From positions 1-39,104 of the IMG/VR virus record IMGVR_UViG_3300046011_011360: a DNA stretch of 39,104 nucleotides. One strand, 5' to 3'. This document shows positions 1 to 6,997 of the stretch, one piece after another (the stretch's first letter is position 1; every line of letters begins with the position of its first letter). The position numbers and the translations under genes are program-made. The notes under the pieces were generated by a model. It was not told the origin of the DNA, ran no database searches, and was given only the letters and a program-made list of their open reading frames with translations. This DNA comes from a virus.

Positions 1-832
1 GAAATGAATGTTTTTTCTGTTTTACGAATATCTTTACATAACAATTCTTTGCCTCAGAATAATCGGCGGAGAGAATCGTGTCTTTATTTTTTCCGCTGTC
101 ATCGTACACATATTGCCTGAACATTTGTCTGGGATTTTCCACGAATTCTATTTCGCCGCTTGCTGTATCCAACACATGAAATCCCTTTTGTTCGTTTAGA
201 TCACTCATGTACAATTGGTATGGGGTCCCAAAATAAGAGATGTTATCTTCGTAACTTCGAATGTGGAAATGCCCAGACATTACCATGTCGTATTTCTTGA
301 ACAAGGTAGAAGGCATACCTCCCTCATGGCGAATGCCTCGAAGGACTTCTCTTCCATCTATTTCAAAGTGACCGGCAAGGGTTCTGCATGCTGCTTCCTT
401 GATGAACTTCTTGGATTCTTCCACATTTTCCTTGGTGATCCAAGGCATCATTCCGATACAATACCCATCGTAATCATTGATCACCGGTTTTTCGATGACA
501 TTGATGTTATCAAAACATGCGAACATTTCCCGGGGAGCATTCACCGCATTTGTGTTCTTAAAATAACAATCATGGTTCCCAAGAATGAGATCCATGTAAA
601 TCCCCTGCTCTTTCATTGGAGCAAGGATCTTTTTACGAGTTTCAGAAAGTATGTTGATGTTTATGTACTTACGGCGATCAAAAAAATCACCAAGATGCAG
701 AACCTTGGTGATGTCATGTTGTTTGCAATATGGAAAAAACACATCCCTGAAAAAAGAGATTGAATTCTCAAAAAATATCGGGGAGTCGTTTCTTATTCCT
801 ATGTGGGTGTCGGTTATGATCCCAAGTTTCAT
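1..832 (-). CDS. 47: gp47-like recombination nuclease subunit (Mre11/SbcD family), 3' end outside window
   Basis: Reading the minus strand from the ATG at 832 gives 277 open codons running off the left edge. The product starts MKLGIITDTHIG and carries the calcineurin-type phosphoesterase motifs of Mre11/SbcD nucleases: D8-x-H10, GDFFD (D49), GNHD (residues 85-88), H155 and GHFH (187-190). In T4, gp47 pairs with gp46 to resect DNA ends for recombination-dependent replication; gp46 would be expected just beyond the window. The ATG overlaps the TGA of gp55 (ATGA), so the two are translationally coupled. The only ribosome-binding signal is the purine-rich lysine tract at the end of gp55. The family assignment is firm; the C-terminal part is not visible. 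Confidence 0.93.
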   Translation of the reverse strand, partial: MKLGIITDTHIGIRNDSPIFFENSISFFRDVFFPYCKQHDITKVLHLGDFFDRRKYININILSETRKKILAPMKEQGIYMDLILGNHDCYFKNTNAVNAPREMFACFDNINVIEKPVINDYDGYCIGMMPWITKENVEESKKFIKEAACRTLAGHFEIDGREVLRGIRHEGGMPSTLFKKYDMVMSGHFHIRSYEDNISYFGTPYQLYMSDLNEQKGFHVLDTASGEIEFVENPRQMFRQYVYDDSGKNKDTILSADYSEAKNCYVKIFVKQKKHSF

Positions 833-1359
833 TTTTTTTTCTTCTTTTTCTTCTTTTTCTTTTCACCCGACAATCTCTTCATGTCCAATTCGTTCAATTG
901 GAACACATCCAGAAGAGGATTTTCGGAATCTTTTCTGTCATTTTCAAGATAATTTTCCCGAAACCAACGATGCATTGTTCCATCATCCATCATCTCTGTG
1001 GCTTTCAATTTCACATATGCCTGCTTCTTTTCTTTTTCTATTCGTCTTAAAAAGGCAAAGTATATGATTTGCGTGAAATAAGAAAATGGATTCTTTGATT
1101 TTCTTGGATTGAAGTTGTGAGCATACATCAAGCAGTTTTCTATTCCATCTCCCACCATCTCTTCCCTGTAGGGATAATTTGCAAAGTTGGGTTTTTGAGA
1201 AAGATGCTCTGCTATATTGAGTATACAAGTTCCAATATAATTAGTCACAGGTGGTCGTGGATCGCCGCTATCTTCTGCGGCATCAACTGTCTTCTTCCAC
1301 GCCACCATTTGTTTGAAGAATTCTTTGTTGTCTATGTAATGGTTTGTTTTCTTTGGCAT
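829..1359 (-). CDS. 55: Late-transcription sigma factor gp55
   Basis: 176 residues matching T4 gp55 (about 185) along its length, including an N-terminal NKEFFKQMVAWK segment (T4: NNKELLQAIIDWK), a central region with EEMVGDGIENCLMYAHNF, and NPFSYFTQIIYFAFLRRI. gp55 is a minimal sigma factor that directs host RNA polymerase to TATAAATA late promoters; in T4 its extreme C-terminus binds the sliding clamp. Here NPLLDVFQ (about residues 147-154) could be the clamp-binding stretch. The protein ends in ten consecutive lysines, which T4 gp55 lacks. There is no clear Shine-Dalgarno sequence, and a sigma70-type promoter sits directly upstream. It overlaps the gp47 start by 4 bases. Identity is firm; the function of the tail is unknown. 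Confidence 0.93.
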   Translation of the reverse strand: MPKKTNHYIDNKEFFKQMVAWKKTVDAAEDSGDPRPPVTNYIGTCILNIAEHLSQKPNFANYPYREEMVGDGIENCLMYAHNFNPRKSKNPFSYFTQIIYFAFLRRIEKEKKQAYVKLKATEMMDDGTMHRWFRENYLENDRKDSENPLLDVFQLNELDMKRLSGEKKKKKKKKKK

Positions 1360-1365
1360 GTCACC

Positions 1366-1394
1366 ATTATATCACAAACAATGAATAAAAGCAA
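1366..1394 (-). promoter_or_regulatory. Host sigma70-type promoter upstream of gp55
   Basis: On the minus strand, TTGCTT (1389-1394) and TATAAT (1366-1371) are separated by exactly 17 bases, and TGA precedes the -10 as in extended -10 promoters. The expected transcription start falls at or within a few bases of the gp55 ATG (1359), so the message may be nearly leaderless. It lies in the 144-base gap after the gene ending at 1504; I see no gene in that gap. Its type fits early or middle expression of the late sigma factor. Confidence 0.6.
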
Positions 1395-1503
1395 GAGGAC
1401 TATCTTGTTTTTTCTTCAACTTTGTTCTTGACAAGTTTTTTGAGGTCTTTTATAATTACCTTGTCCTGATTCAAGCACCATTGGGTTAAGTGTTCTTTTG
1501 AGA

Positions 1504-2178
1504 TCAGTGAGTATAATGAAGTAGATAACTGTTTCCTCTGCTGGTCGGCATTTCCTTGTCTCTTGGGTTGAAATCAGTATAGATTGTGTTGACATGATCT
1601 TCATTTTTTGGATCATAAGAGAAAGGTTCTCTTTCACCTCTGGTGTGAACACCTCTTACTCTGCCTGTCTTAGCCAATTCATCCCAAATTTTTTTGGACC
1701 CTTTGGTCTGGTCTAAGTCTGATATAATATCAACTTTGTGGTGTTTTGCAATCATTTTATAGACTCTGGACATCAATCCCTTACCTGTAAAATCTTCATG
1801 AAGCTCTGGTTCCAGGCTTATAGCTTCTGGTTTTCTTCCAAGCTGAGTCTGAACTCTATCATTTATGAGTTCTTTTTTATTTCCCACCAAAACGCCAACC
1901 CTGCCAATGTCTCTTAATTTATTATCTTCTCCGACATGAGCAATAATAAACATTCTTTCCTTTAGATCCTCATCTCTAGTAGAAAGCAATTTAAATTGCA
2001 TTCCCCTGTGACGAAAAGATTTTATTTGATCATAATGTTTTTGTAATCTGTCTGAATCTAAAATTGTGTGATATTTGGCATAAAAAGGAGAAAAATTTTG
2101 ACCGGGACTTACATCAGTTCTTTTTTTGGCTGATCTTAAAAATATATCCTCCGAAATGTAGTCACGAAAAGATTTCAT
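1504..2178 (-). CDS. Hypothetical protein with GNAT-acetyltransferase-like C-terminal half
   Basis: 224 residues. Not recognised with certainty. The stretch SLEPELHEDFTGKGLMSRVY (about residues 120-139) resembles the acetyl-CoA-binding loop of GNAT enzymes (basic/Gly-x-Gly-x-hydrophobic followed by a helix). It is followed by DIISDLDQTKGSKKIWDELA, a pattern seen in phage-encoded GNAT-like proteins (I-S-D ... S/T ... W-x-x-L). The N-terminal 60 residues are charged and may be a separate element. It begins 3 bases after the stop of the Sm-like gene, with a GGAG 12 bases upstream of the ATG. Substrate and role are unknown; a structural protein with a degenerate GNAT fold is also possible. Confidence 0.6.
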   Translation of the reverse strand: MKSFRDYISEDIFLRSAKKRTDVSPGQNFSPFYAKYHTILDSDRLQKHYDQIKSFRHRGMQFKLLSTRDEDLKERMFIIAHVGEDNKLRDIGRVGVLVGNKKELINDRVQTQLGRKPEAISLEPELHEDFTGKGLMSRVYKMIAKHHKVDIISDLDQTKGSKKIWDELAKTGRVRGVHTRGEREPFSYDPKNEDHVNTIYTDFNPRDKEMPTSRGNSYLLHYTH

Positions 2179-2181
2179 GGC

Positions 2182-2916
2182 TCACTGATACTCCTCGGAA
2201 GATAAATCAGGATTCCAATCTGTCCAGCGATTTCCATAATCTTTGTGGTCTTTTTGATCGCCTGTAAATTTTGCAGAATTTCCTTCAGACTGGCCTTTTT
2301 TTGGTTGTTTTTTTGCATTAGGAGGAAGTGGTTTTTTTCTTCTGCTGTGTTTTTTTATGTCCTTGTACATCTCGCCAAAAATTTCTGGATCTATTATTTC
2401 AGATTCTATGAGATCAACCAACATTTCTGGGGGGAACATCATGTTCATAAATATCATGTCATCGTTATCTGGTTTTTTATTCTTTTTTTCTTCTTTATCC
2501 TGAGATTCAATTTCTTTCATCATATCATCAAGTTTTTGAGTATTATTTGAAAGATATTTCATCATTTGCTTGAATTCTTCATCTTCGGTTATTTCTTTTT
2601 TTAATTGTGATGTTTTTTGTTTTGTGTCTTCTTTTTCTTTTTCAAGTTCATATAATGATATTGCATCCAAATTAGGATTTAAAAAAGAGACAATGTGATC
2701 TTGGGGAATATCAATCTTGTTTTCGACACTTAATGGTATCCAATTTTTCATGATTAAAATTTCTTTTGGAGTTCCATATAAATCCTGTGTGAGTATTGAC
2801 CTGAAGCACATTGGCCTCTCAACAGTCAATTTTTCCTTTGTCGAATTGGTGATTCGTGCTATTATTTCTTCACCACTTCTAAGTTTCATTATTTTGTAAT
2901 TTATTTTCTTTTCCAT
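2182..2916 (-). CDS. UvsW-linked conserved phage protein with Sm-like N-terminal domain
   Basis: 244 residues from the ATG at 2916, chosen because AAGG lies 6 bases upstream; an ATG at 2922 would sit directly on that signal. Residues about 8-75 begin with MKLRSGEEIIARITN and have the short beta-strand pattern of LSm/Sm-like proteins that often follow uvsW in marine T4-like phages. The remaining two thirds are highly charged (KEEKKNKKPDNDD and similar), probably disordered, with a hydrophobic MIFMNMMFPPEMLVDLIE segment. The gene overlaps the end of UvsW by 38 bases, so the two are co-translated. Possible roles include RNA or DNA binding; none is shown by the sequence. Confidence 0.7.
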   Translation of the reverse strand: MEKKINYKIMKLRSGEEIIARITNSTKEKLTVERPMCFRSILTQDLYGTPKEILIMKNWIPLSVENKIDIPQDHIVSFLNPNLDAISLYELEKEKEDTKQKTSQLKKEITEDEEFKQMMKYLSNNTQKLDDMMKEIESQDKEEKKNKKPDNDDMIFMNMMFPPEMLVDLIESEIIDPEIFGEMYKDIKKHSRRKKPLPPNAKKQPKKGQSEGNSAKFTGDQKDHKDYGNRWTDWNPDLSSEEYQ

Positions 2917-4408
2917 TCTCATCCTTCCGGAGATTTATTGATATTAAATTATGCACGAATCGTTCTTTATTATATATCCGAAGCCTTTCCTGCAGATGAC
3001 GATAAGTATGGTTGTCATATTTTTTGTAACGAAGATCATCTGAAATATCATAAATCACAACATTTTGTTTTGTTTCGCTTTTTCGAAGTCCTCTACCTAT
3101 AGATTGAAGAACTCGAATAACAGATTTGGATGGGGAGGCAAAGATAATGTTGTGAATGTTTCGAATATTAATGCCTGTGCTTGTCGTGCCATAACTCGCA
3201 ACCATTATGGAATTATCATCTTTGTCAACAATTTTTCGAATTTGCTCGCGCATCTCCGTTTCTGTCTTTCCGTAAATGAAATAAATATTCTTACTTGATC
3301 CTTCGAGCATCTTGAAAAGGGGTTTGCCTTGTTTTTCGACATAATTGAACAGAATGAGTGTATTCCCCTTCAGTTTCTCGGCAAGTTGCACGATGAACTT
3401 GTTTCTTCTCTCGTCCGTGACAATCCATTCAATTTCTTCCTGGTAGGTTCGCCTCTTGAGGGCAGCACGATCTGTGTCGGAATGGTTGATCGAAAGACAC
3501 TCGACCTTAAGTTCAGACAAGATGTTTTTATCGATGAGATCTTTGGTGCTAGTTACCTTATAGACTGGACCGAAGAGCCCTTCGATAATTAATTTATGAA
3601 CATAAACGCTATCTAGCGTTCCGGTGGTTCCTATCCTATAGGGACAATCTTTTAATTTCGTCATCAATGCGACCAATGACTGGCTTCGATATTGATGACA
3701 TTCGTCTCCAAAGACGGCGGAGAACTGATCGAACCAGTCTTTGTGTTCTCGAAAGATGCTTTGCCAAGTAGATATCACCACTCTTTTTGCGGTTTGTTTG
3801 CTCTTGCCTGCATGAATGCCGTGACAATTCCTGTCTGCTTTCCATTTGGTATTCTTCGAGTATTCTGCGAAGTCTGAAATCATTTGCTGGACCAATCCAG
3901 TCGTCGGAACAATGATCAAGATTTTCTTGTCTTTTGGCAATGTCTCCAAATAATATCTCATTAAACAATATATTATCATGCTTTTCCCCGAGCCAGTCGG
4001 AGAGAGCAACAGACATCTTTTTCTTTTTATGCCGTGAAAAATAGCATCCATTTGGTAGTCGTGGATGTTTGCTTTTTCGTCTCTTATATGTGGCTGCACG
4101 AATTCTTCTAAAAACTTGCATATGTGGTCTCTTTGTGGGATTGTTTCCGACTCTTCGAACAGGGAGCATGAATAGTTTCGATCTTTGCAAAATTTTATTA
4201 CATAATCAAGAAGACCACGATAAATTACATTTTTATGAGTATTGAGAAGATTTATCCTACCATTCCACACCCTATTTTTGTAGGCGGGCATATATTTATG
4301 GTTAGGCACTTCAAAACTAAAAAATTGGCTCATCTCCTTGATGACCGATTTTTCGGCATTGATACGAATGAAGACGGAATCTACCGCCTCTATACTCACA
4401 TGTTCCAT
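2879..4408 (-). CDS. uvsW: UvsW-type recombination helicase/ATPase
   Basis: 509 residues from ATG 4408 (T4 UvsW 503), which aligns with the start of T4 UvsW; an upstream ATG at 4468 would add 20 residues inside UvsY and has no better ribosome-binding site. Superfamily 2 motifs are visible: Walker A SPTGSGKS (136-143), ILIIVPTTGL, motif II GDECH (234-238), motif III GTTGTL (260-265), and motif VI QSIGRGLRK near the C-terminus. The N-terminal RVWNGRINLL segment is the UvsW DNA-binding domain signature. In T4, UvsW drives branch migration, unwinds R-loops and helps switch replication from origin-dependent to recombination-dependent. It follows UvsY by 8 bases. Confidence 0.95.
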   Translation of the reverse strand: MEHVSIEAVDSVFIRINAEKSVIKEMSQFFSFEVPNHKYMPAYKNRVWNGRINLLNTHKNVIYRGLLDYVIKFCKDRNYSCSLFEESETIPQRDHICKFLEEFVQPHIRDEKANIHDYQMDAIFHGIKRKRCLLLSPTGSGKSMIIYCLMRYYLETLPKDKKILIIVPTTGLVQQMISDFAEYSKNTKWKADRNCHGIHAGKSKQTAKRVVISTWQSIFREHKDWFDQFSAVFGDECHQYRSQSLVALMTKLKDCPYRIGTTGTLDSVYVHKLIIEGLFGPVYKVTSTKDLIDKNILSELKVECLSINHSDTDRAALKRRTYQEEIEWIVTDERRNKFIVQLAEKLKGNTLILFNYVEKQGKPLFKMLEGSSKNIYFIYGKTETEMREQIRKIVDKDDNSIMVASYGTTSTGINIRNIHNIIFASPSKSVIRVLQSIGRGLRKSETKQNVVIYDISDDLRYKKYDNHTYRHLQERLRIYNKERFVHNLISINLRKDENGKENKLQNNET

Positions 4409-4416
4409 ATTAGTAT

Positions 4417-4845
4417 TTATTGACCGTTTGTGAACTTTTGCCAGTCTATTGCTGCACGAATGGACCATTGACGGTTAGATATGACTTTCACAACATCCTC
4501 AATATAGTTTACGACATGGCAAAGTTCTCTATATTTACCCTCTATCTCCAGAATGTCTCTGTCGGCATCCATAATGCGATCCACATCAGTTCTTAACACA
4601 TTCAATTCAAATGGCTCCCATCCGAGTCGTTTGTGTTCCTCTTCAGACATCTTACCGGTATAGTAGAGCCATTTGTCCTTTTGCAATGCCTTTAGATCAC
4701 GCTCAAGCCTGTCCTTGCGGTTCTTCAGACGAAGCAGTAGCATCAGGTACTTGTTGTGTAACTGCGGTGTACGAAGCGACTCCTCATCCAAGCGAGTCTC
4801 ATCGAGCTTAAGGTCAGCCTCGATCGTCTTGAAATCCAATTCCAT
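4417..4845 (-). CDS. uvsY: Recombination mediator UvsY
   Basis: 142 residues (T4 UvsY 137) from ATG 4845, chosen because GGAG lies 6 bases upstream; a TTG at 4857 would sit over that signal. The protein is almost all helical. It shows the UvsY pattern: an N-terminal segment of aspartates and glutamates with LHNKYLMLLLRLKNR, a KDKWLYYTGKMSEEE region equivalent to T4 RLDYYSGRGDGDEF, and a C-terminal NRQWSIRAAIDWQKF matching T4 SRGFAIKHIQDMRAF. UvsY loads the UvsX recombinase on single-stranded DNA covered by gp32. It lies between the tail-tube-fold gene and UvsW, as in cyanomyoviruses. Confidence 0.93.
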   Translation of the reverse strand: MELDFKTIEADLKLDETRLDEESLRTPQLHNKYLMLLLRLKNRKDRLERDLKALQKDKWLYYTGKMSEEEHKRLGWEPFELNVLRTDVDRIMDADRDILEIEGKYRELCHVVNYIEDVVKVISNRQWSIRAAIDWQKFTNGQ

Positions 4846-4857
4846 GATATACTCCAA

Positions 4858-5409
4858 TCAGTTGGTGTAGCCTTCCCCTCCTATGGGGAACACTTCATAA
4901 TAAGAATAAGAAAAATTCACTGTACAGGACACGGGATCAGTGCTGGTGTTTTGAGATGTAAAATTGATACCACCCAAAGAACGAGGAAAAACATAGTAAA
5001 ATACCGCTTGCATGAGTGGGGCGTATTGGCTATTTGTCACAATAAGGGTAGCGGTGGAAAATACGCCATTAGGATCTGCTGGATCATAAGGTAAATTATT
5101 ATAATCTGTCTTTAAATTTCCTATACCTTTCATCCAGTCATAAATTTCTATCCAGTTTTTCATGTCGTTGTTGACCATGAAATTCACCATCAAATCATCA
5201 AAGTAAAAGTTTGTAGCTGGTATCTTGGGAAATGTTCCGAGAGTTGTCGGTTGATTTATTGCTCTTGTGCTCATCATCGGCAAATTTGCAGATTGCACAA
5301 AAAACTCAAAATTTGGAATTCTTTTCAATAAAAATTTGAAGTAATTGGTAGCCAGATAATTGGTATTTTCTGGACCAGTTAGAATTGTATTCGAGTTACA
5401 ACTAGACAT
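4858..5409 (-). CDS. Tail-tube-fold virion protein, candidate gp3-like tail completion protein
   Basis: 183 residues from ATG 5409 (MSSCNSNTIL); a TTG at 5427 in the same frame lies closer to the terminator and is less likely. The pattern resembles phage tube proteins: an N-terminal FLLKRIPNFEFFVQSANLP (cf. ATALP in T4 gp19), FDDLMVNFMVNNDMKNWIEI in the middle, and a C-terminal FPRSLGGINF followed by VNFSYSYYEV (cf. WPTNVGE and FEVTLALDYWE). T4 gp3, gp19, gp48 and gp54 are tube or tube-like proteins, so the fold does not fix the role. The place between gp23 and uvsY is that of the gene annotated gp3 in cyanomyoviruses. It has no strong ribosome-binding site and follows the gp23 terminator. 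Confidence 0.65.
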   Translation of the reverse strand: MSSCNSNTILTGPENTNYLATNYFKFLLKRIPNFEFFVQSANLPMMSTRAINQPTTLGTFPKIPATNFYFDDLMVNFMVNNDMKNWIEIYDWMKGIGNLKTDYNNLPYDPADPNGVFSTATLIVTNSQYAPLMQAVFYYVFPRSLGGINFTSQNTSTDPVSCTVNFSYSYYEVFPIGGEGYTN

Positions 5410-5432
5410 GTAAGTATGTATGACCAATGAAA

Positions 5433-5456
5433 AAGGGGGGCATTTCTGCCCCCCTT
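5433..5456 (-). terminator. Intrinsic terminator downstream of gp23
   Basis: On the minus strand the sequence reads AAGGGGGGCA, GAAA, TGCCCCCCTT, then three further T (a TTTTT run in all): a 10-bp stem with a GAAA (GNRA-type) tetraloop and a short T tract. It starts 24 bases after the gp23 stop codon and ends before the next gene's start. It should let abundant gp23 message end here while part reads through to the recombination genes. Confidence 0.92.
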
Positions 5457-5479
5457 CTTAGTCATCGATTACTCACTTA

Positions 5480-6976
5480 TCATGAGATCTGGAGACCACC
5501 AGTGATACCCATACCGTGAAGATTATCAATCTTCAAGAGACGGTAGTATTGGTTGCCCTTGGCAGTAGTACCAACACTGGTGGTTGCGGTATCTTCAGCA
5601 AACGGATTGGAGACCATGCCGTAGCGGGTCTTGAAGCCAATCTTCGGTTGGAAGGTGTCTTGACCGACTGAGCGGAACATCTGTAGAGGAACATACGGGC
5701 AGTAGAAGATACCTGCATCGTAAGCCACTTGACCCTTGTAGCCAACGAGAGCGAAGTTAACGCCGGTTGGTGCATAGGGATCGATGAAGACGCGGAACTT
5801 GTTGTTGAGAACGCCAGCAAAGATATTGCCGGTGTCATCGACTTCGAGGTTCACATTGAGTGCCGGGCTGATGTTGAGGTAGCCACCCATTGCGAGGGCT
5901 GAAGCAACATCGCTTGAGCAAACAACGAAGTTACCCTTACCGCGACGAGTTTCCTTGGCGATCACATTTGCTTCTCTTTCGAGTTGGAACATGAGGCCAC
6001 GGAAGCGTTCGGCTGACCAACGACCGTCTGAGTCGAAGACGAGATCGTAAGTACCGGAGGTCTTGAGGTCGCCTTGGTTGCCACCTTGCTTTGCTACACG
6101 GTAGATGGTGTAGAGAACTTCACGATTGATTTCGTGGAGAATTTCTTGTGAAAGAATGTTAGCAAGTTCGGTTTCGGCATCGAGACCGTGAACAGCCTTG
6201 AGGTCCTGAGCGAGCTCAGTTGTGTATTCTGCCTTCAAAGCACGGCTACGAGCTTCGACTGCAAGTCTTTCGATGGTGATTGACATTTCTTGGAAAGCTG
6301 GCTTTCCTGATCCGCCGAGTTGTTCGGCTTCAGAAGTCAACATACCACGGAAAGCTTCCCAGTTGTTGGTTCCTGATTTACCGATACCGAATCCACCTTC
6401 ATCCCAAGGTAGATCACGAACAGCGTTGATGCTGAGGTTATCTTTCTCAAACACTGCTGCACCAAAGGTTCCACCCTTGGTAGTGTCGCCAAATGTACCA
6501 CCACGACCTGAGAACGGTGAATATGCAGACTGGAAGAGTGCTTCGTTCTTTTGACGATTTTGGATATCGTTTGGTGAACCACCTTCGTTGGTTGCCTTGA
6601 ATTGGTCTTGGGTGCCGTAGCGTGAACGCATTGCAAAGATAAGACCGGTGGGAGCAGTCATTGGCTGCACGCCAGCGATATCGTAAGCAAGTAGGTTAGG
6701 CATTGCACGACGAACGAGGCTGATGAGCACGGGGCTGTAACCAGCGAGAGCGGTGTTCGGGGTGCCGACTTGGGGGTTCATGAATGCTCCACCCATTTCG
6801 TTGCCGTATTCTGCGAGGTACTGTTCACGCATTGCCTTTTCTTGATTTTCAAGAAGGACTGCGGTGGTTCTCTTTCTATCGTAATCGTTGATGCGTGGAA
6901 GAGCATCGTGACTGAGCACTGGCTCCCACTTTTCAACTAGATTATCATAAGCTGTAGTTTCTGATGAAAAGTCCAT
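5480..6976 (-). CDS. 23: Major capsid protein gp23
   Basis: 498 residues (T4 gp23 521), the main shell protein of the head. RRAMPNLLAYDIAGVQPM (residues 88-105) corresponds to T4 RRAIPNLIAFDICGVQPM, and the rest follows the HK97-fold gp23 family, ending in MGITGGLQIS. A likely gp21 cleavage site is YLAE/YGNE after residue 56 (T4 cuts after E65), which would remove an N-terminal scaffold-binding segment. The mature N-arm then contains NPQVGTPNTALAGYSP, also found in the protein at 32178-32804. A strong AAAGGAG precedes the ATG. The gene uses noticeably more G/C-ending codons and CGT/CGC arginines than its neighbours, as expected for a very highly expressed gene. A terminator follows. Confidence 0.98.
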   Translation of the reverse strand: MDFSSETTAYDNLVEKWEPVLSHDALPRINDYDRKRTTAVLLENQEKAMREQYLAEYGNEMGGAFMNPQVGTPNTALAGYSPVLISLVRRAMPNLLAYDIAGVQPMTAPTGLIFAMRSRYGTQDQFKATNEGGSPNDIQNRQKNEALFQSAYSPFSGRGGTFGDTTKGGTFGAAVFEKDNLSINAVRDLPWDEGGFGIGKSGTNNWEAFRGMLTSEAEQLGGSGKPAFQEMSITIERLAVEARSRALKAEYTTELAQDLKAVHGLDAETELANILSQEILHEINREVLYTIYRVAKQGGNQGDLKTSGTYDLVFDSDGRWSAERFRGLMFQLEREANVIAKETRRGKGNFVVCSSDVASALAMGGYLNISPALNVNLEVDDTGNIFAGVLNNKFRVFIDPYAPTGVNFALVGYKGQVAYDAGIFYCPYVPLQMFRSVGQDTFQPKIGFKTRYGMVSNPFAEDTATTSVGTTAKGNQYYRLLKIDNLHGMGITGGLQIS

Positions 6977-6989
6977 TTTTTCTCCTTTG

Positions 6990-6997
6990 TTATTTAA
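6990..6997 (-). promoter_or_regulatory. Possible late promoter for gp23
   Basis: ATTAAATA on the minus strand, 14 bases before the gp23 start, directly in front of the AAAGGAG ribosome-binding site. It is one step from the TATAAATA consensus at two positions and overlaps the end of gp22, so it is weaker evidence than the boxes at 8008 or 20297. Confidence 0.35.

Noticed and set aside
215-763. 182-codon plus-strand open frame
   Set aside because: Fully opposite to gp47, which has clear nuclease motifs; no ribosome-binding site.
1400-1435. Possible terminator after the gene at 1504
   Set aside because: Only a 4-bp stem with a one-base loop on the T-rich strand; not convincing.
1416-1652. 78-codon minus-strand frame near the GNAT-like gene
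   Set aside because: Mostly overlaps the end of the better supported gene at 1504-2178 and lacks a start signal.
3636-4190. 184-codon minus-strand frame inside UvsW
   Set aside because: Alternative frame of the helicase gene; composition Arg/Lys/Ser-rich as expected for a shifted frame.
4414-4421. AATAAATA before UvsW
   Set aside because: Only 6 bases from the start codon and formed by the UvsY stop; likely coincidence.
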